Source: Bactericera cockerelli (Eukaryota; Arthropoda; Insecta; Hemiptera; Triozidae). From it: a stretch of 64,000 nt of DNA. The notes below the pieces were generated by a model. The model was not told the DNA's origin, did not search any database, and worked only from the letters and a program-made list of their open reading frames with translations. Position numbers and translations under genes: made by a program. Where the stretch lies: assembly GCA_024516035.1 (NCBI GenBank), contig CM044957.1:44615547-44679546 (forward strand), given 5' to 3'. Positions 38,001 to 42,151 of the stretch are shown here, piece by piece. The stretch's first letter is position 1; each line of letters begins with the position of its first letter.

Positions 38001-39938
38001 GAATTTTTTATACATATACTTCTAAAGCTATTTTTTAAGGGATAAAATGGTTAAGCTATTAGTATGAATCACTTTTGTGATGTCACAATTACTTAAACTC
38101 ACACTGCTGATTTTTACTGTGCTATCACGAAAGTGATTAACACAAATATGATAACTTTTACTTACTTACTTTACTACTCCTATTATTAGTAAGGTTAAGG
38201 TATGAAATTCACCCCGAACAAAGTGGAAAGCACTCACCTTGAACCCAATGGACTGGTGGGCGCCCAGCACAATGCCCACGGCCAAATCATTGCCGCCCAC
38301 AATCTCCACCATGCGGGCGTACTGGGTGTTGGTGAGGCCCAGCCCGCCCAGGTCTTGCGGCACCTGCAGACAGAAGGCGCCCAGGTCCCAGAGACCCTCC
38401 AGCGTGTTGGGCTCCACGGTTTCAATAGCGTCGTTCTCGAGAGGGTTATTGACTTCCTGAAAGAAAAAAAAATCATAAAAAAGGACATGAAAAAAAGAAG
38501 AGAGAGGGTTATTGACTTCCTGAAAAAAATAAAAATCATAAAAAAGAACATGAAAAAAAAAGATAATAGGGTTATTGAGTTCCTGAAAATAAAAATAAAA
38601 ATCACAAAAAAGGAGATGAAAAAAGAAAGAAGATAATATGTAATATTTGCTGCAATCCACCATATACTGAAAAGTACATTGGATTGCAGTAACTATTAAA
38701 TGAAGGATGTGTATGAATGTTAAAATAGAATAAAGTTATTGGGGGAAAAAAGGAAGAAAAAAAGTGTTGTTTGTCTTACGAGTATTTCACAGCTTTTTTT
38801 AGGAGTAATTAACAAAAAAATTATGAGTATTTCACAGCTTTTTTACGAGTATTTCAGTATTTTTTTTTTATTTTGTAGCCATGAAACAGCAGCTACTGTA
38901 GACACTTGTGGTCTGTGTTTTAGCTTGTCCATCTCGTAGTCACTAATGGGCACGTAGTGACACAATATGTACTTCCCTTTGGGCAGTCCCCAAAATCCTA
39001 TTTAGGTACTGGGTCAACACAAGCGCACTGGAAGGATGAAATAGGTACTGTTTGGGAATCAATAAAAGTAAATGTTAAAAATAAAAGAGAGCTGAAGTAT
39101 GATTTCTGTGTGGTGAAGAACATGGTCTCTTCACATTTTTTGTGGGTATCACATCATTTTCACTTTACATCTTTTATGTATATTTATTACTTTAAACTGT
39201 GGTAACGTTACCACCACTGCCACCGTTAAAAATGCCACCACTGTTTGTTGTTACTCATTGAAGTAACAACTCATTTTTCGGTATGATGGACCCTACACAT
39301 CCAAAGTACAGAGTAGAAAAAATCCTACCTATCTGGGATTCGACCCAAACCTCATAACTATATCTCAACAAACACTTAGTCCATTCTTACATCGAAAAAT
39401 TTGGTCACAGGATCCACAAGCATTTTCAGGGTATCTGTTTGATCTTCCGTCAAAACTTCTGGGTAAGGGAACACTTGGCTTATATTCATTTGTCCTCGAA
39501 ACATATTCATAGTGAATGATTGAGACTCTTTGACACTCTTGCTTGGTTCATCTTTAGTCTTAACAGCAGCTGAAGCAGATGCCAGCCTCCTAAAACCATA
39601 GAAGGAACACAGTCTTTAAATTGAAAAATTAATTTCTTATAATTTATAAATTATCATTTTTTACCAATCATAAAAGAAAGTAAGCTTACATGGATTTAAA
39701 ATAGTAGGAAATTTGAAACAGTTCACCTAAATAAAATTGTAAAATATACAAAATCTTATCTCAACAATCTATAAATCTAGGTACCCATGTCCTCTAACTG
39801 CTGGTTTTCAAACAAAAAAAAATATTTTTTTTTAAAACCACCAAATTCTTACCTAAACTGTGAGTTGACATTGACATCAAATATTAACTTTGCTGTAACT
39901 GTTTCTAACTTTTCAAGAACTCTGAGGAGATTAGACAT
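13881..39938 (-). CDS. ACADVL: Very long-chain acyl-CoA dehydrogenase, mitochondrial (10 coding exons)
   Basis: This FAD enzyme performs the first step of mitochondrial beta-oxidation of long-chain acyl-CoA, passing electrons to ETF; the family is a membrane-bound homodimer. The coding exons are at 39853-39938, 39391-39589, 38238-38456, 33036-33291, 29322-29497, 25921-26184, 24798-24966, 22697-22884, 18807-19019 and 13881-14018. All phases agree, and they join to about 635 residues, against 655 in the human protein. Landmarks: basic N-terminus (residues 1-45, transit peptide), MFRGQ and VFPYPEVL (50s-70s), [10 protein letters not shown] (end of exon 3), flavin motif [17 protein letters not shown] (exon 4), [17 protein letters not shown] (exon 5), [18 protein letters not shown] (exon 6), catalytic Glu about 443 in FEGTNDI (exon 7), then the C-terminal extension (exons 8-10) that sets VLCAD and ACAD9 apart from short/medium-chain enzymes. 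Overall similarity favours VLCAD over ACAD9. Several junctions sit inside tandem duplications. Confidence 0.95.
14260..14425 (-). repeat. SINE family F copy
   Basis: On the plus strand it reads cagagtcttattattatgtg, then gggattcgaacgaacgg (complement of a B box) and gactaccagtgca at the tRNA-like head. The family recurs at 26697, 37607, 48285 and as a fragment at 25825. Confidence 0.8.
14951..15150 (-). repeat. SINE family A copy
   Basis: Full-length minus-strand copy. The head ends ctaccgggac and the tail is an AT-rich block near gataatatcgtc. It sits next to acgaacacaatacttccg, an end motif of the repeat pair at 44.75-47.7 kb. Confidence 0.85.
15185..15415 (-). repeat. Interspersed repeat with GCCCGCTTTGCGGGC hairpin
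   Basis: It begins on the plus strand with tatataaatgtcaaagtc and runs of ctgactgactgactg, and ends in cgcaaagcgggcgacagccg. The same element lies in the opposite orientation at 28705-28950. Both contain tcctaggaagctg or its complement. The class is not certain. Confidence 0.7.
18341..18598. mobile_element. 258-bp MITE with 30-bp terminal inverted repeats
   Basis: The left end tcgtcgtcccaaacacgaag and the right end cttcgtgtttgggacgacga are perfect inverted repeats of about 30 bp. Comparison with neighbouring satellite units (catatacgac) gives the empty site and suggests a 3-bp ATA target duplication. No coding capacity. Confidence 0.88.
18607..18697 (-). pseudogene. Partial copy of ACADVL exon 9 (3' ~91 bp) with its donor
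   Basis: This repeats the last ~90 bases of exon 9 (18807-18897) together with its GTGAGT donor, but without the acceptor or the first two thirds of the exon. The single difference in the coding part is TCC to TCG (Ser to Ser). It is embedded in the donor satellite. Confidence 0.9.
18807..19019 (-). CDS. ACADVL: ACADVL coding exon 9
   Basis: 71 codons, [19 protein letters not shown] through [10 protein letters not shown] end the exon at TATGAG|GTGAGT rather than at the upstream CAG|GTGTGG. The extra VWCYE followed by AAERV aligns with human DTWCIEAAARI, and GTGAGT is the stronger donor. The acceptor is tttcag at 19020-19021. Acceptor-junction copies follow upstream and donor-junction copies downstream. 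Confidence 0.92.
19011..19361 (-). repeat. Tandem array of the ACADVL exon 9 acceptor junction (part 1)
   Basis: About ten units of ~35-40 bp. On the gene strand each reads TATTTCAG|AGTGTAGTTCT or a close variant, preceded by an A or T tract. TATTTCAGAGTG is the true exon 9 acceptor plus its first exonic bases. The array resumes at 21709 after a retrotransposon insertion. Confidence 0.92.
19362..21708 (-). mobile_element. Composite 5'-truncated non-LTR retrotransposon insertion
   Basis: It is inserted inside the acceptor-junction array, which flanks it on both sides. The minus-strand 3' end is AT-rich with a tattctattctat-like tail near 19362-19376. An internal A tract at 20835-20848 (minus strand) separates two unrelated reverse transcriptase C-termini, so two truncated copies are joined. 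Confidence 0.8.
19895..21682 (-). CDS. Chimeric ORF of two reverse transcriptase C-terminal regions
   Basis: 595 residues, uninterrupted. Residues 1-275 are the thumb and tail of one non-LTR reverse transcriptase (LLYGAEIW, then LECRCQ-like [13 protein letters not shown]). They end in a Cys/His cluster, [20 protein letters not shown]. Residues 276-283 (VNKKKKNL) are translated from an A14 tract. Residues 284-595 come from a second, jockey-like element ([32 protein letters not shown], and a terminal CDCN...HLLICP). Neither half keeps the catalytic YxDD region, so no polymerase activity is expected. The frame crossing the A tract is probably chance. Confidence 0.8.
   Translation of the reverse strand: MVNSRMETWESRMILFNNVLKVTLLYGAEIWSLRYTEKLERCQVQFFKSILCLPNNTPNHYIRLEVGVVKLLKDVLKVSLNWYKKLNMTSENRLIKSCFATLQSFHNISYSTTNSKYNWLSQLADLLAKVNVTNLNQELVIEDVLDFSKKVLFEEDVRRLNQSNYNETYKNIKQTSHLRTEDYLLYKIPIDKIRVVCQLRLHGEIISFYTKGQAFRWNSFEECDICNLRQNENLYHIFVKCPHYEIFRTKFLFEKIRDREDNTILQEIMKVTNSEQVNKKKKNLADYYDSNNLKPNPSKSQTCAFHLNNRQAKTKLKITWRQDPLEYCPNPKYLGIKLDRTLSFKEQCIDTKKKVFARNNIIRKLTHSKWGAQPTTLRISATTLSLSAAEYAAPVWRNSAHTHHVDVSINETMRIITGCLKPTAIDKIYILAGITPPGTRRKVAAEIEKRKQELDNRHPLYNHQHVNQRLKSRRSFIRNTEICLIPPEVRRINLWREEVVNPLLEPNEELPAGFNLKYKTWKSLNRLRTKTTRCKSNLVKWKYLQEGDDKCDCNAIQDEDHLLICPNLPESCTIEDLVTANSKAIAVAQYWENKI
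21709..21965 (-). repeat. Tandem array of the ACADVL exon 9 acceptor junction (part 2)
   Basis: About eight more units of the same kind as at 19011-19361 (ctgcactctgaaatattttt and variants on the plus strand). This shows the array was contiguous before the retrotransposon landed in it. Confidence 0.9.
22420..22462 (-). repeat. Duplicate of the ACADVL exon 8 donor junction
   Basis: cgtgtagtcttaccttagag and gcagagagctcc repeat the exon 8 end (CTCTGCTCTAAG|GTAAGA on the gene strand) seen at 22690-22712, with one base change. A further partial unit (cttagagcttcagactcg) is at 22668. A repeat insertion (22463-22667) now separates the copies. Confidence 0.88.
22463..22667. repeat. Repeat family G copy (LINE-tail-like)
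   Basis: AT-rich block ending in gtaatccggggcgaagttaa and gccttaggcattctctgcca. The same ending occurs at 22905-23106, 24628-24776, 44340-44730, 53335-53502 and 56692-56878. Its short length and AT-rich side suggest a 3' fragment of a retroelement. Confidence 0.65.
22697..22884 (-). CDS. ACADVL: ACADVL coding exon 8
   Basis: Acceptor cctcag, then [19 protein letters not shown] through GALCSK, donor AAG|GTAAGA. This is the VLCAD C-terminal extension (human GCMDKGKELSGLGSALKNP region). It enters with 2 bases completing the Gly codon from exon 7 and leaves in phase 0. Confidence 0.92.
22905..23106. repeat. Repeat family G copy
   Basis: aactctttattagtgggtag at one end and aaagggcggggttattg, then atctcttccaccca at the other, as in the other family-G copies. 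Confidence 0.65.
23118..23322 (+). repeat. SINE family E fragment (body and tail)
   Basis: Contains gggataccttt/ccggtgcgctcg, gagaagtattgtgtcac-like sequence and ggctacaacacagaccac, but not the tRNA-like head. Compare 26340-26622. Confidence 0.75.
23323..23950. other. Intronic, no gene seen
   Basis: The start (ggcggaaataatagacaaaa) resembles a Harbinger-like MITE end. The rest is unassigned AT-rich sequence with a short direct repeat (gtattctgccatttaaaa x2) at 23430-23488. Confidence 0.4.
23955..24145 (+). repeat. Interspersed repeat, shared with 53578-53830
   Basis: Both copies contain gagaagaccagtgtc, gaggactataaacagag, aggc..gactagcttgcagtttcc and a final ccagctgtagcc.agctgg. The class is unknown; the ordered blocks suggest a SINE or a short LINE fragment. 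Confidence 0.65.
24401..24602 (-). repeat. SINE family A copy
   Basis: Full-length minus-strand copy: atcgtcttctttataccgcc at the tail side and gagctaccaggac at the tRNA-like head. Confidence 0.85.
24628..24776. repeat. Repeat family G copy
   Basis: Starts attattatttaacactttat and ends gggcgaggttaaagcctgtg, then ctttctcttccaccg. Confidence 0.65.
24798..24966 (-). CDS. ACADVL: ACADVL coding exon 7 (catalytic Glu)
   Basis: Acceptor tctccag, then [20 protein letters not shown] through [15 protein letters not shown], donor ACTG|GTGAGG. It holds the catalytic base Glu in FEGTND and the GGMGFMK motif. Enters in phase 0 and leaves with one base. Confidence 0.95.
24961..25092 (-). repeat. Duplicate of the ACADVL exon 7 acceptor junction (~65-bp unit x2)
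   Basis: aatacctggagatatatca then actgggttagt and atgcatagttgg occur at 24962 and again at 25024 with few changes. Each copy has, on the gene strand, CTCCAG|GTATT, so a second AG acceptor with five copied exonic bases lies upstream of the true one. Confidence 0.88.
25111..25395 (+). repeat. SINE family C copy
   Basis: Head gtcaccgtggcagagtgag, B box gggttcgatccccag, body ggggtccactcatacctcg and accagtggcgg. It ends in gcgctacccacaac and ggccttgtgcg. Confidence 0.88.
25584..25920 (-). repeat. Duplicated exon 6 donor junction with intronic flank
   Basis: The block gttagcagca..ctcccaaca and cccaacaaaa...actcactttagaaatg.ccgcctcc is present twice: spread over 25584-25632 and 25789-25822, and again at 25860-25940. 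In the first copy the two parts are separated by extra sequence. The copied donor reads TTTCTAAA|GTGAGT on the gene strand. A SINE-F head fragment (25825-25862) lies between the copies. Confidence 0.8.
25921..26184 (-). CDS. ACADVL: ACADVL coding exon 6
   Basis: Acceptor ttccag, then [19 protein letters not shown] through [10 protein letters not shown], donor AAA|GTGAGT; 88 codons in phase 0. This is the most GC-rich exon of the gene, and strongly conserved with human VLCAD ([19 protein letters not shown]). Long antisense and alternate frames overlapping it are shadows of its composition. Confidence 0.95.
26190..26233. repeat. ACAAT/ACAGT microsatellite
   Basis: acaatacagtacagtacaac and acacaatacaatac, directly upstream of the exon 6 acceptor on the gene strand. 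Confidence 0.7.
26340..26622 (+). repeat. SINE family E copy (full length)
   Basis: Head aatcagctcagtgtttaagc with B box gggttcgatccccc. Body aagggataccttccggtgc and gagaagtattgtgtcac, end gtttcatggctacgaaa. Confidence 0.88.
26697..26812 (-). repeat. SINE family F copy (partial)
   Basis: ctactttattattatgtgg on one side and aggattcgaaccaatgaat, then gattaccagactagcgcg on the other, as in 14260-14425. Confidence 0.75.
26984..28582 (+). mobile_element. Near-intact Tc1-type DNA transposon in an ACADVL intron
   Basis: The ends are inverted repeats of about 35 bp: CAGTTAGGTGCAAAAGTGAT at the left, and ATCACTTTTGCACCTAACTG at the right. Each is flanked by TA, the known Tc1/mariner target. Total length is about 1.6 kb with one uninterrupted transposase frame. 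It lies in the ACADVL intron between exons 6 and 5, on the opposite strand to the gene. Confidence 0.95.
27324..28343 (+). CDS. Tc1-family transposase, DD34E
   Basis: Cut-and-paste transposase. I prefer the Met at 27324 (339 residues, the usual Tc1 size); the frame stays open back to a Met at 27177, which would add 49 unlikely residues. An N-terminal paired-type DNA-binding region has two helix-turn-helix parts ([20 protein letters not shown] and [10 protein letters not shown]) around a GRPRKLT linker. The catalytic acidic residues are all visible: Asp in VIWSDESKI, Asp in [11 protein letters not shown], and, 34 residues on, Glu in DVNPIENLW. There is no stop or frameshift inside, so it may still be functional. 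It is encoded head-on to the host gene. Confidence 0.95.
   Translation: MKSKISIFSESVRYYLIQGLSNREIAKKLNLSYATVQRIRQLHKDVPQKPKEGRPRKLTAQDHKRLVRYVITGRTTTAPEAAEALRSDTGVSVSKWTIARALKRSHFNAIEKKKKPLLSKKNIERRKKFTKTYEDWSVEKWKNVIWSDESKINRYHTDGRQWAWKRSGETPQPRDFIQTVKHGGGNIKVWGCFSAHGVGPIRKIDGNMNKEMYLDILKTQVSETVDFMPCPNEEVVFQHDNDPKHTAKIVKSWLGEQKFSILEHPAQSPDVNPIENLWSYLKTQLVKDYDSPPSNLKILWERVQQTWYNIPIDYCEKLAMSMPKRIQAVKNARGLWTKY
28583..28704. other. Flank of the Tc1 element
   Basis: AT-rich; no gene seen. The same sort of AT-rich tract precedes the element (26820-26983). Confidence 0.3.
28705..28950 (+). repeat. Interspersed repeat with GCCCGCTTTGCGGGC hairpin
   Basis: Opposite-orientation copy of 15185-15415: cgcccgctttgcgggc near the left end, cctaggacttaccagttcc in the body and a gtgagtgagtgagtcagtca run at the right end. 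Confidence 0.7.
28951..29321. other. Intronic AT-rich sequence
   Basis: No gene. Contains aaggaattcttctaaggag (short palindrome) and a long A tract before exon 5 at about 29270-29290. Confidence 0.35.
29322..29497 (-). CDS. ACADVL: ACADVL coding exon 5
   Basis: Acceptor cctcag, then (G)[17 protein letters not shown] through [10 protein letters not shown], donor AAG|GTAATG. Carries [17 protein letters not shown], the strongly conserved mid-domain segment of long-chain acyl-CoA dehydrogenases. Confidence 0.94.
29762..30018 (-). repeat. SINE family C copy
   Basis: Minus-strand copy: ttgtgttattatttcacaat tail side, cctataattccgccactgg and gagattgaacccaggtcac (complement of the B box) at the head side. 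Confidence 0.85.
30148..30342 (-). repeat. SINE family A copy
   Basis: Full-length minus-strand copy, ending gagctaccgggacag at the tRNA-like head. Confidence 0.87.
30354..32398 (-). repeat. Second SINE family A copy, split by a LINE
   Basis: The SINE tail block (cattattccagcagtaagcc, 30354-30382) is followed by about 1.9 kb of LINE. The SINE then resumes at 32307-32398 with acatattattatgtggtca and the head gggtttcgaacccgcg. The two halves join at the same point as in intact copies. Confidence 0.85.
30383..32306 (-). mobile_element. 5'-truncated jockey-like non-LTR retrotransposon
   Basis: Inserted into a SINE-A copy in the ACADVL intron between exons 5 and 4, in the same orientation as the gene. 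On the minus strand the 3' end is a (TAAA)n-like tail (30383-30415). The element lacks an endonuclease domain. Its reverse transcriptase domain is complete. Confidence 0.88.
30609..32450 (-). CDS. Reverse transcriptase ORF of a truncated non-LTR element
   Basis: 613 residues without a stop. Residues about 1-48 are translated from the antisense of the SINE and its flank, so the natural ORF2 start is missing. Reverse transcriptase landmarks: [10 protein letters not shown] (120s), [15 protein letters not shown] (180s), motif [15 protein letters not shown] with Asp 250, motif [11 protein letters not shown] (306-315), motif [11 protein letters not shown] with the Asp pair 341-342, then [12 protein letters not shown]. 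The residue before the Asp pair is Cys, where Ala is usual. The C-terminal region ([15 protein letters not shown] onward) is typical of jockey-clade elements. No apurinic endonuclease domain is present. Confidence 0.9.
   Translation of the reverse strand: MKKKSRAPHSILIKSVLIIQRSRVRNPAGRWHVTSYPPIFDVDHIIICGSSLPKVLTYGDLKSSCSLSSANLFAEHFSSVFMNVPLCSPEFQFESSDSIPSCDLSINDVLNKLQSLSIHKGMGPDGIPPIFLKYCAHTLSGPLWFLFNESLSSGIFPSSWKISYVTPVPKKDNPKNLITSYRPISILSTIPKLFESIVLQKLFPQLTRLIIPHQHGFMPNKSVSSNLLNYLNYISSSISVNSQVDSLYLDLTKAFDRVNHRILLDKLSSYGISGSLLLWFSSYLSNRKCMVRVCSSTSQSFFASSGVPQGSHMGPVLFLLFINDVQDCLALHDVKYLLFCDDLKLFRSVRSTSDCEILQSALLSLNQWFQANLLDVNSSKCNVISFTRSKNPILYDYTLDSSTIPRVLSVRDLGVVFDSQISFVPHIDAICSKAFRMLGFITRSTKDFPDFLSFKILYCSLVRGVLEFASSIWNPSYNFHSGRIERIQRKALRTLGYKMRTPDQSYDTLEKSLDLLPLYMRREMYDMIIFHKILSSVLDAPDLLSSININVPQYTTRSTLPFRPPYVRSNYLQNSPMIRFQHSANKLREHLDLFSILNTNEIKHFYHNSIFHS
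32785..33012 (-). repeat. SINE family D copy
   Basis: Minus-strand copy: gggttttaccctccattcgc, acccagcctgggtaggg-like body, and cgccacggaggc at the head. It is followed by gcagggtttgcagtgaaacc (32706-32770), which also accompanies family D-like sequence at 54420 and 58390. Confidence 0.85.
33036..33291 (-). CDS. ACADVL: ACADVL coding exon 4 (flavin-binding motif)
   Basis: Acceptor cctcag, then [20 protein letters not shown] through [11 protein letters not shown](G), donor CCG|GTAAGC. It contains [17 protein letters not shown], the acyl-CoA dehydrogenase signature that contacts FAD and substrate, and [11 protein letters not shown]. It is short of long alternate frames and easy to miss without comparison to VLCAD. 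Confidence 0.95.
33390..33610 (+). repeat. SINE family C copy
   Basis: gtcaccatggcagagtgagt head, gggttcgattctcag B box, ggggtccactgatacctcg body. It is shortened at the tail compared with 25111-25395. Confidence 0.83.
33611..34236. other. Intronic, no gene seen
   Basis: Non-coding. The 83-residue plus-strand frame (33888-34139) has no recognisable domain; the surrounding sequence (tcatagctctatggtcaata, then aatcggttcgtg) resembles repeat tails elsewhere. Confidence 0.35.
34237..34400 (+). repeat. SINE family B copy (diverged)
   Basis: cgacctcactaacttcatcg head, ggtggttcaagtccc B box, tail gattaacacaaatctgataa. Confidence 0.8.
34401..35100. other. Intronic, no gene seen; short GT repeat
   Basis: A (GT)n microsatellite lies at 34661-34684. 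No supportable reading frame. Confidence 0.35.
35108..35310 (+). repeat. SINE family A copy (plus orientation)
   Basis: Starts ctcggtagctcgctcagtgg, B box ggttcgaaactc. Body ataataatgtgtctcttggg, tail agtataaataaggcgacatt then TTATTATT. Confidence 0.85.
35405..36010 (-). mobile_element. 5'-truncated non-LTR retrotransposon fragment
   Basis: The minus-strand frame 35555-35986 is followed by a 3' UTR and A/T tracts at 35405-35445. Only the end of ORF2 remains. Confidence 0.75.
35555..35986 (-). CDS. Reverse transcriptase C-terminal tail (fragment)
   Basis: 143 residues: [20 protein letters not shown], then [30 protein letters not shown] and a final [14 protein letters not shown]. This order is typical of the region after the reverse transcriptase domain in jockey/CR1-type elements. 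No catalytic residues are included, and the fragment is non-functional by itself. Confidence 0.8.
   Translation of the reverse strand: MWGHSSYNQKLFILQKKAIRILGNKSYNEHAKPTFISLDILTLPCMFILQCLLHIKKHKDEYTSSEQIHSHNTRHKSNLRPNNHRVNAARNGPNYFAISMFNKIPLHIRDMPSETFKTIIICFLKKKAFYSIQDFLSCDSDEI
36127..36288 (+). repeat. SINE family B copy
   Basis: accgacctcagtagcttgat head, ggtggttcaagtcctag B box, tail attaacacaaatatgatgac. Confidence 0.87.
36370..36515. repeat. Direct duplication, ~70-bp unit x2
   Basis: ctcatgaga.gaggtgatttg/aaggtgatttg, then ttcatgattggcaatgt and ttcaacttagcttccgttta occur twice side by side. Confidence 0.75.
36686..37590 (+). mobile_element. Mariner-type transposon remnant with internal deletion
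   Basis: The right end gtctcatcactttatttaca then gacctcg|TA is inverted, imperfectly, in aaattaagtgatgagac at 36692-36708. The outermost left end is lost or diverged. The transposase pieces inside are in order, but contain stops and lack the central catalytic part. Confidence 0.8.
36868..37531 (+). pseudogene. Mariner transposase pseudogene
   Basis: N-terminal pieces ([20 protein letters not shown], then [20 protein letters not shown]) match the mariner helix-turn-helix region, with in-frame stops before and after. The copy then jumps to [17 protein letters not shown] and [20 protein letters not shown], the last catalytic Asp region (mariner DD34D), and ends near [11 protein letters not shown]. 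The first two catalytic Asp regions are missing, so it cannot act as a transposase. Confidence 0.82.
37607..37797 (-). repeat. SINE family F copy
   Basis: tggaaggtaactaccaggcg tail side, cagagtcttattattacgtg body, gggattcgaacgaacgg and gactaccagtgcac at the head side. Confidence 0.82.
38060..38160. repeat. Two SINE-B tail fragments in inverted arrangement
   Basis: A minus-strand tail fragment (gaatcacttttgtgatgtca) and a plus-strand one (cgaaagtgattaacacaaat) lie about 20 bp apart and can pair. Confidence 0.65.
38238..38456 (-). CDS. ACADVL: ACADVL coding exon 3
   Basis: [25 protein letters not shown] start through [10 protein letters not shown], donor AAG|GTGAGT; 73 codons in phase 0. It matches human [20 protein letters not shown]. 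I use the innermost acceptor (tttcag at 38457-38458), because the adjoining residues then align with the family. Two further acceptors lie 63 and 126 nt upstream. Confidence 0.92.
38457..38645 (-). repeat. Triplicated ACADVL exon 3 acceptor junction (63-nt steps)
   Basis: On the gene strand the sequence TTTTTCAG|GAAGTCAATAACCC or a close variant occurs with AG boundaries at 38457, 38520 and 38583, exactly 63 nt apart. The frame is open through all three. Use of the outer sites would insert 21 or 42 residues rich in Phe ([20 protein letters not shown]) before EVNNP. Confidence 0.92.
38868..39030 (-). repeat. SINE family E fragment
   Basis: gtagccatgaaacagcagct and gtggtctgtgttttagcttg, then gtgacacaatatgtacttcc: the tail half of family E on the minus strand. 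Confidence 0.72.
39236..39360 (-). repeat. SINE family C fragment
   Basis: ttactcattgaagtaacaac, then gtatgatggaccctacacat and gggattcgacccaaacc: a diverged head half of family C. Confidence 0.65.
39391..39589 (-). CDS. ACADVL: ACADVL coding exon 2
   Basis: Acceptor ggttttag, then (R)[18 protein letters not shown] through [10 protein letters not shown], donor GAT|GTAAGA. It carries the [18 protein letters not shown] segment conserved in VLCAD (MFKGQLTTDQVFPYPSVL in human). AT-rich codon use, unlike exons 3-9. Confidence 0.92.
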
Positions 39939-39957
39939 TTTGCTGGTAGATATAAAT
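39853..39957 (-). CDS. ACADVL: ACADVL exon with start codon (coding 39853-39938)
   Basis: An acceptor (tttatgtttcag) precedes 19 bases of 5' UTR, then ATG at 39938: [20 protein letters not shown] through SQF plus two bases that complete an Arg codon with exon 2. A Lys/Arg-containing, Asp-poor start fits a mitochondrial targeting sequence. Because an acceptor precedes the ATG, a non-coding first exon must lie further upstream; a GTAAGT donor near 41639 (minus) is a candidate. Confidence 0.8.
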
Positions 39958-42150
39958 CTGAAACATAAATAAAATCACAATATAGAAGTGAATCAGTATC
40001 ATTTTTGTAGTATATGGATATAAAAGTATGGTAGTGCTGTAAATATTTGTGGTGTTCAGAAAAGAAAATCCTATGTGGATTTTTTTAAGGTGCCAAGTGC
40101 ATTTCTTAGGTGCTAAGTACATTTTCCTTATCCTAATAGAAAATGAAAGTATGTAAAATTGAAACTGCCAGTGTGGTGTTCCATGAGTAAAAGAACAGGA
40201 TTGATGATATGAATACATAACACTTTGGAAACAGTTTGTAGATTTAGTGCAGTGAGTTTTTTACTGTCATTTCAATCACTGAATTAACAAACAAAAAATT
40301 CCCCCAAAACAGAGGGTGATTCTAGATAGATTTAAAGGTCCATTAAATATTATCTGTCCAATTATATTTTAAGAGGTTGTTGATTTTTGCATTGTGGTTG
40401 AAAACTTGATATTAAGACACAAATCCACCATTCTTTAATGCTGGTTGGACCAACAACAAAGTTTTTTTTTTCTGTTAGTCTGTTATTTTAATTCCTTGCA
40501 ATTCACAAACCTCAGAAACCATTGAACTGATTTTATTGTACTTTGTACATATGTCATGTAAGAGATGTGTTGTAGATGTTCCCATTTAAAATGCATTAAC
40601 TTCACACCAGCCAATCCTGACTTGAATTCAACATGATTTTAATGAAATTTTGTATGTAATAGCATGATAGTGTGTCTCATAGGTAAATTTTCTGAATAAA
40701 ATATTATTGTGCTCTTATGTTTTTTTTTTTTTTTAATCTGAAAATCATGGCAAAAATAATGTCTTGCCTCTCCAAAAAAAATACAAATTTAAAATGTAAT
40801 TTGAATGTCTGGGATCCAATTATCCTTGTGAGAAATGTACAGTAGTTACTTGTCTTAGTAATTGCCAGTAAAGGTATTACCAAAGTATAAAGAAAATAAT
40901 GAAAAAGAAAACTTAAAGAGTGTCTCCATAGAGCTGTGCTAGCCACAATGGATGTAAAGTGGCCTTGTGTTCAAGCACAAAAAAAATATTTAACTTCATC
41001 ATCATTGTGTAGCTCTGTAAATTTCAACAGTTGCCACAACCAATAGGTAGTGCTCCATTATTGAATTTTTACTAGGGGGCTGATAATTGACAAGGGCCCC
41101 CAGAGCCACTTTTCATCCTTTACAAGAACAATGGGGAGATTTCAATTCCAATGGTATAATACAGGATCAAAAGAAAGAAATCTGTGCTTCGTGTTATTTT
41201 TACACCATCAACTGAGGTAGGTAGGCTGGGACTGTGGAATTGTTAAGCTCCAAGAATTATCTTGTTTAACTAATTTTTTAATTTAATATCTCCTGGTGAT
41301 TGAGTCGACAAAGGAGATGACATCAAATTACTGAAAAGTTCATTAAACTGGAAATTGTGTTTCTACAAAGAACAAACAACCTGCATTATTTAACTTAACA
41401 TTTCATAAAATTGTGAAAGCGCCAGAGTAAGGTGAATTTACATTGAATGCCAATGCAGTATTGGCCAGTTGCTCACATGATGAAGTATCATTAAAATGAA
41501 ATGTAAATTGGACAAGTTTTTACACCATTATTAGCCATCTATGTAAATCAAATATCAAATAATATCTATTCGCTATTTCTATTTTAACAAAAAAAAACCT
41601 ATGAATATTTTAAATTAGGACAGAAGGTTTCTACTTACCAAATATTGTGATAAACAGTTTCAAATATTATGCAAAAGCACAGGTGGCACTTGGGTGTTGG
41701 ACTAATGGACTGTAGATTGATAATGATTGTTTCTTGTTTCCTAGTTCAATAATCAATTTTATTGTTACATGATGTATTTCAGCATTCCATTCGATTAATA
41801 AATTACATACAAATCTTTATCACAAAGACTTCAATGTTACAGGTTTATCAATCTAATGCAAATAAATGCATTATGCAATACATATCTGTACTTTGAAAAT
41901 AGGTTATACAAAAATCCCGTGGTTGAAAAGAAAATTCCCACTATCAGGGATTGTAAAAATTGGTGAGCGCGTTTCAAGACGCGCCGCACTTAATATTAGT
42001 GTTTTTCCAATTTACATTTTAAACCGTGCGGCGATCTGTCTGGTTCATAAAATAATCATAATGTTAAATCTAGTTTTGAACCCGTTTGAGCCCTTCTTAA
42101 ATGTTTTTTAAAACGATTATTTTCAATTGAATAGTTGATTATTTGATTTT
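39958..42150. other. ACADVL 5' region, no other gene seen
   Basis: Presumably the first ACADVL intron and promoter. It contains acacaaatccaccattc and repeat-tail-like sequence (40490-40720). A minus-strand donor TTTG|GTAAGTAG at 41639 could end a non-coding first exon. At 41970-41992 a GC-rich palindrome-like stretch (gcgcgtttcaagacgcgc) stands out. No ORF is worth calling. Confidence 0.4.
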
Positions 42151-42151
42151 A

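Noticed and set aside
38202..38636. Plus-strand frame of 144 residues
   Set aside because: Antisense of ACADVL exon 3 and its triplicated acceptor; Lys-rich end is the complement of pyrimidine tracts.
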